Below are positions 48,801 through 58,429 of a DNA stretch of 64,000 nucleotides, piece by piece. How positions within the stretch are numbered: the stretch's first letter is position 1; each line of letters starts with the position of its first letter. Position numbers and translations under genes: made by a program. The stretch is from Taenia hydatigena (taxonomy: Eukaryota > Platyhelminthes > Cestoda > Cyclophyllidea > Taeniidae). The stretch spans positions 21,406,967-21,470,966 of the forward strand of contig JADWOT020000006.1 of NCBI GenBank assembly GCA_036345935.2, given 5' to 3'. The notes beneath the pieces were generated by a model, which did not search any database, was not told the DNA's origin, and saw only the letters and a program-made list of their open reading frames with translations.

Positions 48801-49850
48801 CGCCTGCTTCGTCACTTGCAGACAATTTCAGCTTTGTTGGCTGGCCATTCATGACACAACGGTTGTGGCATCGCCATAGTGTCGACAATCTCGCCGTCTT
48901 TACAAGCCAACCGATTCATGTTAAACAAATAGGCTTACTGACACAACAGGGGAGACAAAATGGCAAAGAGCGTGCAACACACACCATTAAGGGAGAGATC
49001 AACATGCACTATTGAAGAGGTGAAACTCGAGGACGAGAAGAACGCTTAGCAGTGTACTTTGTAGGAGGTCCTCCAGACTGGTATTCGCATTCCACCCTCG
49101 ACTACAATTCAACTAAGCTCACCCCTACGATGGTAGCGCTAGTGATGAGGAATCTCTCATAGTTCGATTCTGACAGCTTCACATTAAACGTCTCACAATT
49201 TCTTTAAGCCACTTTATACTGCCGCAATGTCAGTCGTGCTAAGACATCCACAAGCCAGTCTTTGCCTAAAGCGGATGCACATATGAAATCATTGATGCCG
49301 AGAACGTTTCATCTATCGTGATAGATCCTTCTGAAAATGTGGTAGGCTATCATGCTGCAAAAATGGCGTCCATACCCGTAAAATTCATCAATTGTGCAAA
49401 AAGTGGTGGATATGAAAACGATTTTAGTGACGTTATTAAGCAGCACCATTTTGAATCGTCCGACACGCCATTTGCCAGGAGAACTTTTCTTACCAGAAAT
49501 ACCATTGATACATAAAACAGTTATTCACTATACATGGCAGAAATGAAGGCCTCACTTTCAGCAAAATGGTGTGGGTGATAGGTGTTTGCCCCTACTGCAC
49601 CAGCTGCCCAATACTTGTGGCATTTTGGTGAGAAGGGGAGGGTCGGCAGCTACATGAAATTAGGATATGCAAGTAGTGGTGTCTGAATAAAACTAAAGCG
49701 AGTCATGCCAGTTATGTCAGTAAAACTGAATATAAAATCACCCAAATCTGGCAGAAATTGCCATTGATGGTGAATTCGGTTGTGAATGCGTCCACCAAAG
49801 CAGATGGCGCAGAGGTGAGGTAAGATGGAAGTCTCGCAGACGTTTGTCTA
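48797..49850. repeat. 'AWVQ' (-) and 'FRLS' (+) modules, copy 3, between kinase pieces
   Basis: 48797-48990 is the reverse complement of part of the AWVQ module. 49010-49850 is the FRLS module, matching 31640-32470 (for example TTGGTGAGAAGG(G/A)GAGG and GGCAGCACCATTTT/AGCAGCACCATTTT). The FnIII-like frame carries stops. The module pair sits exactly between kinase fragments G and H. Confidence 0.65.
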
Positions 49851-49854
49851 TCAG

Positions 49855-50045
49855 TGACATGCATGTGATAAGCAGCAGAGAGGAGCAGACGATCGAGGGG
49901 ATTTTAATTTTGCCGGCTATTACAGTCGTAGGCTTTTAAATGTGGGAGTGGTAAAGCTGCTATGTCTGGCACGTTACCATTTTTCCCAGTTGATGTCTTC
50001 GTAGAACTAAAGACGCTTGGCACTACCCTCGCCATTCTCGATTTC
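49855..50045 (-). pseudogene. AGC-kinase middle fragment (copy H)
   Basis: Minus strand: a broken counterpart of KRLQFFEDVNWEEV (50040-49970) and, nearer 49860-49900, LDPLDRLLLSAAYH matching LDPYDHLLLAAAYR of kinase B. Confidence 0.7.
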
Positions 50046-50349
50046 TTTTAGGCTCGTGGACAATTGGACGGTGGCTGACATGCAACCAGCTTCCAAACTT
50101 ATCAACTCTACGACCTTGACTGCAGTGGGTGGAGTACGTAGAGGCCTCATCAGTGGCGGATGCTACTTCTCGTCTGACCCAGGACTAACGCTGTGCACAT
50201 TCACGTCTCGTGCGGTCGAATGTGGCTTAAACTCCAACTCGCTATGTTAAAATTAGGCGCAGAAGCAAAAATACAATGCTAGGGGAAATGAGGTTCATTG
50301 GAACAACAGTGCGACGCGGAGGCATAAACTCCGCCCTAGTGTCTGTTTA

Positions 50350-50771
50350 ACCTCATAGATATCTCACCTGAACAATTTGCATCGTCGTACTAATATGCTC
50401 CTCACCAACGTCATATCTTCTCACCTTAGCTTTTGTGAATCACTGTCAATAATCGAAGCTGATAGTGAATGATTAGGATGTAATCTGAGGCGACTCTTGT
50501 TCCCAATGCAGTAAACTCTGTCACCAAATTCGCAATGCATCACATGTATGACATTTGGAGATGATTTGTGCAATGATAGTTGTTAAACAACTCATGCTAG
50601 TTCATCCTACAATGTCAATCTCAGCGCACCAACAGGGATGCAATTTTGATGCACCAACCAATGGGAAGGGTGCTCCGATTCGATTGGCTCACATGAAACT
50701 ACTTATGCCGTTGATGCCAGCATCCGAGTTTAGCTAACAGACACACAGTGAGCCTCAAGTAGGTAGAGAGG
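50350..50771 (+). promoter_or_regulatory. Promoter block of kinase B with paired CCAAT/ATTGG
   Basis: Contains ACCAATGGGAAGG and GATTGGCTCACATG about 25 bases apart, then CTTATGCCGTTGATGCCAG and the GTGAGCCTCAAGTAGG leader just before the ATG. The block aligns with the 5' flanks of kinase A and of relics C and F. No TATA box is evident. Confidence 0.6.
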
Positions 50772-51959
50772 ATGGAGTCTAAGAAGTTTGACGTAGTCAA
50801 GTTCATTTCACACGGGACCTACTCCGTTGTCTACGAGATAGCCTACCCAGAGGGAGTTGACAAGATGTCGACCACAAGGTGGGCACTAAAGCGATTTTAT
50901 CTAAAAAACCCGTTTGCAGTTTGGTGTGCACTTCGAGAACACAACATCCTTGTGTGCCTTGCTCAAGCCGAGCGGCAGTCACCATTCCTCTGTACTCTCC
51001 TGCAAAGTCTTCGACTGCGTGGTGGTCCGGCATTTGTGCTACGCAAAGGAAGTGGTTTCGACCTACAGGATCTCATCTTAAGTGTTGGCTATCTTCGAGA
51101 AGAGGAGGCACGATTCTACAGTTGTGAGGTCATCTGTGGTCTGGAACATCTCCACGCCATGGGCATAGTGCATTTAGACCTTAAACTCAAGAATGTGCTT
51201 CTCGCTGACTCGGGGCACGTCTTCATCACGGATTTTGATCACGCATACAACATGACGCGGGGCACTGGACCCCCGAAGGGGATAGACTTTGCTGGAACAC
51301 CCTCCTTTAAGGCACCTGAGGTGAGGGACAAGATAGAGATCACGACGAAGGCGGATGTCTGGAGTCTAGGCATTCTCGTCGCCACCATGATGTACAATCA
51401 CAGCACTATACGTACTTGGATGCGTGTTGGTTTAATGAAAAGAGACGATTCGCCGAACGCCTCAAAGCCTCTGCGACACTTCCTCAAAGCCTGCCTCAGG
51501 CTTAGTCACGTCAGGCGTGCGACCATTAGCGATGTCAAGCGTCTTCAATTCTTCGAGGACGTCAACTGGGAGGAAGTGGTAGCGTGCGAGAGGGAGCCAC
51601 CCTACCACCCTTCCCACTTGAAAGCCTCCGTCGCCAAGGATGTGTTCAAACTCGATCCTTATGATCATCTGCTCCTCGCTGCTGCTTATCGCAAGTGCAT
51701 GCCACTGATAGATATGCGTCTGCGAGACTATCGTGACAGACATGGCGTACGTCGGCTGATGGAAGTTCCAACAAATCGAAAAGGAATGTTGTCTGCAGGA
51801 TTGACGGCCAAGAAGATGGATGAACTCTTTTTCAAGTTTGAATTCACAAACCCACATCTCCTCCAAGCATCCCGTGCGATCGACGGTGACCGGAGAGTCA
51901 GTGACCACCGACATGGTTCATCCGAATGCAGGAAAGATGAATTAAGGGATTTTTCCTAA
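50772..51959 (+). CDS. AGC-family serine/threonine kinase-like protein B, intronless
   Basis: 395 codons, one exon. AGC kinases phosphorylate Ser/Thr of substrate proteins. Visible motifs: a degenerate glycine loop (HGTYSVVY, 14-21), beta-3 Lys40 in WALKRF, helix-C Glu56, catalytic loop HLDLKLKN (134-141) with Asp136, Lys138 and Asn141 kept, DFD (154-156) with the metal-binding Asp but not the Gly, AGTPSFKAPEV (174-184) with APE, KADVWSLG (193-200), and the AGC C-lobe end FFEDVNW...PPYHPS. The tail carries FFKFEF (353-358), an FxxFxF hydrophobic motif with Glu where phospho-Ser/Thr is usual, as in atypical PKC and PRK kinases. The Arg of HRD is Leu. B is the best-preserved member of the family here and could be active. 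No introns, yet its promoter is shared with the other copies. Confidence 0.9.
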   Translation: MESKKFDVVKFISHGTYSVVYEIAYPEGVDKMSTTRWALKRFYLKNPFAVWCALREHNILVCLAQAERQSPFLCTLLQSLRLRGGPAFVLRKGSGFDLQDLILSVGYLREEEARFYSCEVICGLEHLHAMGIVHLDLKLKNVLLADSGHVFITDFDHAYNMTRGTGPPKGIDFAGTPSFKAPEVRDKIEITTKADVWSLGILVATMMYNHSTIRTWMRVGLMKRDDSPNASKPLRHFLKACLRLSHVRRATISDVKRLQFFEDVNWEEVVACEREPPYHPSHLKASVAKDVFKLDPYDHLLLAAAYRKCMPLIDMRLRDYRDRHGVRRLMEVPTNRKGMLSAGLTAKKMDELFFKFEFTNPHLLQASRAIDGDRRVSDHRHGSSECRKDELRDFS

Positions 51960-52150
51960 CCACTGACACACAGCAATTGGCATGGTCCTACATTTTCCTT
52001 ACCATGTCGTTGTAGGGGACAAACTCTTGTCTTTTCTTTGTTCATGTGTACATAAGTGATGTCTACCTCCAGGCTGGAATGACGCCTGCTTGTTGATGTG
52101 TTGCCATCACTCCTCGAATTACAGGGATGGTATCAGTGAATTCGAAGTAG
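51960..52150 (+). repeat. 3' flank shared with kinase A
   Basis: Counterpart of 25391-25600. The AATAAA seen after kinase A is replaced here by GGACAAACTC. Confidence 0.55.
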
Positions 52151-53730
52151 ATTTATGATAGGCATAATTCACTCATTTTTGGTGAAGGATGGTAAGTGTG
52201 TTACTGTGAAAGAGGAAAAGAATAGATGCCTAAATATAAAGGCATTCTTTTGTAGATAGCGATTCTCTCCATTGATTAAACAAGCCATCAATACATTCGA
52301 GGCATTGCGGTTGTCATTATGCTTTCAGACCAGATCTAGCGTCCGCAATCACCATAATCACTGCCACAGAGTCACTGGTTGGAGCGGCGGCTTTTTGGCA
52401 CGGCTTTGCTAAAAAGTTATCCTTGTGGTGGACACGTGGCCTCGTCAATTACCAGACCGTGGGTGAGATGACGTAGAACGCAGGCGACTTGGCAGCCTCT
52501 CTAGATGGGCTGAATTGCAAGCACTTTCTGCCTCACTTATCACCAACCCACATGAATAGAAGAACGAAGCAGTAGACCATTTCATTCGTGAAGCCATCTC
52601 TCTTACTCTCCACCACCAAGGTCTCCGAGTTGGCATGACCTGCTCGGGGTGGAGTGTGAAGGGGAGCACGAGAAGGAGACCAAGGTATCAAGACAGAGAA
52701 ACGCTCTTTATGTTTGGTTAGGTAAGTATATTCACGAACTTGCGTCACAATGATGCCAATGCCAGGTCTAAACCACTTCTATCATATTAGAAACAAAGTA
52801 CACAGAGAACCCTTCTGCTTGTCGACATAGGCGGCGCAGTCATGCATATGCAGAAGTTGTTTTCAAAATCCGTTACATCACTGTGAGTGAAGAAGTTGTT
52901 ACGTAGGAGCAAAGTGACTTTGCGAATGCAACGTCATTTTCGGCTTTGGAAGGAGGCAAGGGAGTTAATAAACTGTTGTCCTGTCCTTCGTGACGTTGTA
53001 ATCCAGCGTCGATTCTACTGAATGAAGTAACAGATGCAATGTGAAATGACGAGTAGAACGATGAACTAGTAGTAGCTAGTGGTATGATGTGATGTGGTTG
53101 GTAATGAGTGAAGTAAAAAGCGAAGTCGGGTGGAGTGGACTCATTCGCAAGGTGTGTGTGACGTCACTGATCGTCTTTCCCGTTTCTGATAAATAATCAG
53201 GCTTTCGATTTGCAATAAAAGTCCTTGAACTTCCGGAGCGAGTGGTGGTACACCAATCACTGAATGCAGCATCAGTGGATGCGATGGCATTATGAGCCAT
53301 GATTGTACTCAAATTATCATCGCACATTCGCAATGATGTAAAATTAATCCGAAATATTTAGGCCGAAATCAAAATTGAATGTTTTGACCCAAAAACGTTG
53401 AATGCATTAAGAAGTACGTAATGCAAATAATTGTAAGCATTGCGTCATGTCAGCATGAGCACAAGCTTGCTTTGCATTGGGAAAATAAAACGTGGCATGT
53501 GTGGTTTGTTATTGAAGTTATGGTCAATGGTAATGAGTGTAAGGAGGCGAGCATTAAAGCTTAAGAAAATTGACTCCAACGTTGCACTACCTTTAGTAAC
53601 GCAGCGCCAAATAAACTTGGATCCACTAGTGAGAAATCCAGCTCACCTCATCAGCTGGATGCTGTGAATGCGTTACTCAAAGAGCATAAATACGATGAAT
53701 GACGTGAAGGTCTCGCATTTCCTTTCCGTG
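52151..53730. other. Gene-free stretch
   Basis: Nothing recognised. Short frames only, for example 53076-53333 on the minus strand, without family motifs. Confidence 0.5.
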
Positions 53731-53734
53731 TCTG

Positions 53735-54075
53735 CTTTGGCAAAACTTTGATACATGTTACCATTCCTGTTCATAGTTTAATTTAAGAAAGCGACCGCAA
53801 TCTAGTGGTCATTGACAGAAAAAAGCATGTCTTGTGCGCGAACCTAGGAGATGAGCGAGCTGAGAGTAACAAACATGCTGAGCACAATTTGGGGACCATG
53901 ACAATGCTAATGCTCTCATGAATTAGGCGGATCGTTAAAGTCCTGCTCACACAATCATGACTTACACGAGGAAGTGAACGCAGGTTGCTCTAAGCTGCGT
54001 TATTGTCCATGTACACTGTCTCCTTCCGTCTTTCACTGAATTCAATCCACGCAAACTCGGTGTGATTTTGGACGA
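53735..54075 (+). repeat. Member of a diverged repeat pair (with 17230-17610)
   Basis: Same order of shared segments as described for 17230-17610, same orientation, with several small deletions. Confidence 0.6.
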
Positions 54076-54544
54076 TGTGTGCTGCCAACTTATACGGTGA
54101 GGGGATGACAAGGCATGTAAAGTGGTTGATAAAATGTTTGAGTTAGTTTTAGTCGCATTCCAAATTCATTGCTGACTGATTCGCGTCTCTGTCTCCAAGC
54201 TGATCATCAAAACCCCCATAGCCTTGTGTGTGGAAAAAAGGGGGAATTTGGTCCCGAAGCGTATTCCAAACAAGCAGAAAAGTGCAGCGTCTTAAGAACT
54301 GTCCCAAACAAAGGATTGGAAATCACAATGTAACCGAGAACTAAAATACCGGACATGGGGCAGACGCGTCCACAGTAAGGGGAAATGGCAACAAAATGTC
54401 CGCCAGTGTTAAAAGTACACAAGAACGGATTCCCTATAACAGCCTTTAATCGATTTCCCGCTAAGTGCAGGGCTTCTTACATTTTCAAACAAGGCACTAA
54501 TATTTCTAGGCTACTTATTTTAATTTTTCACCAAACTCGCAGCA

Positions 54545-54900
54545 TTCAACGCATCACTAAATTTTACCTACCAAATTGGCGGCAAAGCTTTAACCACTGT
54601 TTAAATGCGTTTTCAAATTGCTTGGAAGTAAATTTCAGTTTTGGGTGAATTCATACTCACTGGCGAATGCGAATGAAGGCTTGTCTTTGAATGGCAAAAT
54701 TGGTATTGGCACTGACCTCGCAGCCACTGACATCGCTTTGCGCATGGGGTTGGGCAACTCTGCTTCTTCCGATTGGCCTGTAGTGCTACGCACGACAGCT
54801 GCGCACCACCTCCCTGCACCAACAAAGAGACGGCCTGTGGACTGCTCTTGGTGACCAGTGTCTTGTCAATTACACAGCATTCTCAAGGCCATCTGCGCTT
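54545..54900 (+). repeat. Coding-like repeat pair member ('GLSLNGK')
   Basis: Open for 79 codons (54618-54854). Shares GLSLNGKI, LAAT, IALRM and SDWPVVLRT with the minus-strand copy at 33046-33450. It begins with shared TTTTACCTACCAAATT. The TGG|TGA end just before 54855 overlaps a possible GTGACC donor. The family is unknown. Confidence 0.55.
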
Positions 54901-57900
54901 TTGAAAGTGTGGAAGGAAAAGTGATTTATTAAAAAGGAAGTCGGTGCTGCTTAAGCCTTCCATTGGCGTGAGTTGGGAATGCGAGAATGATGGCAAGTTC
55001 TAATGATAAAGAATCCCCTGATCGAAAAATGACTTTACACAGAATTGGCAAGTTAATGCCAGTGGAGCCTAGACAGACAACTTCATGCAGAGACATGGGA
55101 ACCAAGTTACTGGGTCCAGTCACTATGAGTTGGTATTTAACGTTGAGAGCAAAATATCATCAACCTAGAACCCTGTCTTCTGGGCTGCTACGTGTAGGAT
55201 CAAATGCTATTCCGGTGCTTTTAAAACACCAGATCAGAAAGTGTTCTCATTTTACTACTCTCATGACTCTGATGGTGCAGCATTTGCACCACTACAAAGC
55301 TGAATGTCAAATTTAGACGGCCAACACAATCCTGCAGTGTGATAATGGTAGTGGCGACAGTAGACCAAACCACATTCCCAAGAACACGAGTGAGCAAAGG
55401 CTACACACACGGAGATGCATCAATTGCTGTAAGCTATTCAAACCTCCATTTAAATGCAGAAGAAAGCTTCATGGCAGAGTAATTAATCTGGCTGCTCATA
55501 TGGAATCCACATCGTAGTATAGGGAACGTCGAAGGCGACACGGGAACACAGCATCAGCAACAGACAATGGCCGACTTGGCATTCCTCCACTTTTCCTCAA
55601 AACGCGCACCGCGGAGAGCTGACACTTCCGCATTTGTAGAAGTTGGTGAGAAATCAGTCGTGGCTAATGGCTTACCACAATGACAGGTCAACGTTCCCTT
55701 ATCACTTCGCTCATTACGCACCCATACCTCATCACCATCATCATGCACATCGCACAGAAAGTCACTGGGTATAAAGGAGAGGAAGTCGTGTTTACTACAA
55801 AGTCGTCTGGAATATTGTGTGCTGAGGATGTCAATGGTGTGTGTGAGTTCTTGAGTCGCTCTCGTTTCATTCGTTTGTTGACCAATTTTTGCGTGTCGTG
55901 TGCTAAAGATGCACCTACAGCCAACTTCACCTAAATAGTGTCTCTTTGCGATTTATATACCAAAAGCTGGTGATTGTATCGGTCGATCTAGTTAGTCTTG
56001 CCAAAAAAGGGCTGTTAGGCACTGTAGAAGCCTCTACCTTGAATCACCGACAACGTGTACTTTAAATGAGCGTTTGTCAAGCCACCGTCCTTTTCGATAA
56101 GCAGAAGATGTTTGCCAGAATGGGGTGGGTAAAATAGCCCCACAAGGCCTGCGAGGCGCGAACATGCTTGTATATTTGCTATCAAGTTTTAATGACTTGA
56201 TTTGGCAAGAGGGGATCTGAGTTGACGAGACCTTCTTATTCTTCTACAGAATTCGGAACCACGTTGCCTTTGTAAACATCAAGTGGGTGACATGGAGGGT
56301 GGAGGCTGGCAGCATAAGTCATGTCCCCATCACTTCACAGCAGACATGCAGAAGTAGGCGTTTTCTGAACTCACACAAGGTACTTCACTACTTAGCTTCG
56401 ATTTAACAACGTTCTTGTTTCTTTTTTCCTCTACCCAAAAACATACGATCGCTCTTCCGCCTCAGACACCAACCATAACACAAGAGGAAATGTAAAATGC
56501 TTAGCCTTCCTCACTATGGGAGGGTTTGTTATGTGTGGAAAACAGAAAGTGCACGTGAATTACCAAACATCAAGACTTAAAATGAAGGCTCCAACATGTC
56601 AAGGAAGTGAACGGAATTGTAAATTGGTTTTAAGGACATTGCTGGAAAACCGCGATTGCGATAGAGCACTTAAACGCAATGAGGAACCTTAAGTTTTCAG
56701 CCAATAAATTCAGACAGACAGGCCTGATCTACTGTGTGGCTCCTGTGATGGCTTGTCTGTTAGTTGGATGGTCGGTTGGTCAGTCAATCGGTAGGGTTAA
56801 GACGTGCGAGATTGTGGAATTGATGTGAAGTTGACGCTTTACTCTCTGCTGTCCGATTGATGAGCATAGGATACGTGAATATGTACAGTTGGGTGCACGG
56901 TTGTACAAGTGGTGGAAATATGTGCTTACAGTGATTGCCTCAATTCGCCTGTTCGCTACATTTCTATAGGCCTCCTCAATCCTCCTTTCTTCCACCGCAT
57001 TCTAGAACGAAAAACTCTTAATCGGCCTTGCATCTTTGAGTACTCTTACTCAAACATGTAGGGGCTAGAGGACAGCCCCTAGCCGCAAATGATCTTCGAT
57101 TGTCTACAATCCACTGCAACGCCTGTCTTGCACTTACTCATGACATTCATCATCTCAGCTTTTCGACACTCTCACCCTAATGACGGTGTATGCATTTTGA
57201 ACCGGATAGGTGCCATGCACAGACAAGGAAGGCGTCGCCACCTTCTCTACTACACTCTACATGACTGCAAACATGTCTGCTGTGAAGGTTAAATTTAAAA
57301 GCATTTGGGATGGGGATGCGTAAAAGTTGTGGCAAAAGTGTGAAGAAGTAGAAAGAACCGCTGAGAGACAAGCGAGCGTTCCCATCACTCACAGGTAGGC
57401 GCAGTGGGCGGTGAATATTGGTTGTCAAAGCTGACAAATCCACCCCCAGTCAGCAGGTTATTTGCGAACAACAGCTGCGTATCAGTAATCACGAGGATTT
57501 CCGAATGTCGTTTTTGGGTGTGGATTAGCAAACAAATTGTGTGGAACTTCTTGCTCATTATCTCACTTCTAGCGCGACAGTTCGTATGACAGCTGGTGGA
57601 TCAGGTGTACTTCTTGCCTTCCAGTGGCATGTAAGGGGAGCGGAACGCCACACTCAGACACAACACGCTAACATCATGCGGAGCAAGCAATTTCAGTGTG
57701 GAATTGCGGCTCTCCATAATAACTATCAGCAAAATATCTGACACTTCTGTAAGTCGACACTACATATGTGTAGCTCAAGCGCTAAGTTACTCTTCGTCTT
57801 CGAGGCAGTCTCGGGGTGTTACAATTGATTTAAACTTTATTGTGAAGGCTGTGTTGAAGCTAAGCAGACGGTCGATGGTTCAAGAAGAATAAGGCATTTT

Positions 57901-57950
57901 GTAAGTCCAATTGCTCCGATAATGTTTAAAAATGAGTGCAGTGTAAAGAG
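54901..57950. other. Gene-free stretch
   Basis: No recognised gene. Frames such as 54987-55316 (110 codons) and 57177-57443 (-) show no motif. One perfect small hairpin at 57059-57081 is listed separately. Confidence 0.5.
57059..57081. other. Perfect 8-bp stem-loop
   Basis: TAGGGGCT, a 7-base loop, then AGCCCCTA. The stem is G+C rich. It stands alone, with no gene whose 3' end it would serve. It may be chance. Confidence 0.5.
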
Positions 57951-57954
57951 AAAA

Positions 57955-58035
57955 ATTTGATTACATATCCATTTGTGATGAAAACGCATTTGTACAACAA
58001 ACCTACCATCGTCTGGCTCCGTTTCTGTTCACTAA
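57955..58035 (+). repeat. Short repeat pair member (with 37420-37490)
   Basis: See the partner: shared ATTTGTGATGAA and ACCTACCATCG/ACCTGCCATCG segments. Confidence 0.45.
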
Positions 58036-58429
58036 CAATAAAGGGAAAGAAGGACGGTGCTTCAAAATCAAAATGTGTGTGTGCTCTAGCCTGAGTCCTT
58101 TGGAATTGAGGATTGTGCAGGTTTGGAGTTATACTCGTGTAATCAAAGGAAGAAACAAGGATAAACGGAAAAAGAAAAGGCTAGTCAAAGTCGGTAAGGC
58201 TTAAACCGTATTGGCGTGGCTAATCTCTCTCCTCTATTAATGGACTACCAACAAATGACACAATGTGTTTAGTCAAATGGCAAATTGATTTTATTCCTAA
58301 TGGTTGGCACACCTGACACCCTCATCACTGCCAGAACAACAGGTGCTGAAATAGCACAACGGTGTGAGAGGTAGAGGTGGCTAAGGTCCACTTAACTCCC
58401 CTCTTAAGTCGGGTGAAAGCTTTCACTGT

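Noticed and set aside
51462..51914. 150-codon minus-strand frame opposite kinase B
   Set aside because: Mirror of the coding strand in a conserved paralogue; no independent evidence.
24206..51959. Kinase copies as retrotransposed cDNAs
   Set aside because: Upstream promoter and downstream spacer DNA are shared between copies and no poly-A tails or target-site duplications were seen at their ends.
57059..57081. Hairpin as a microRNA precursor or transcription terminator
   Set aside because: The stem is only 8 bp, far short of a microRNA hairpin, and no gene ends there.
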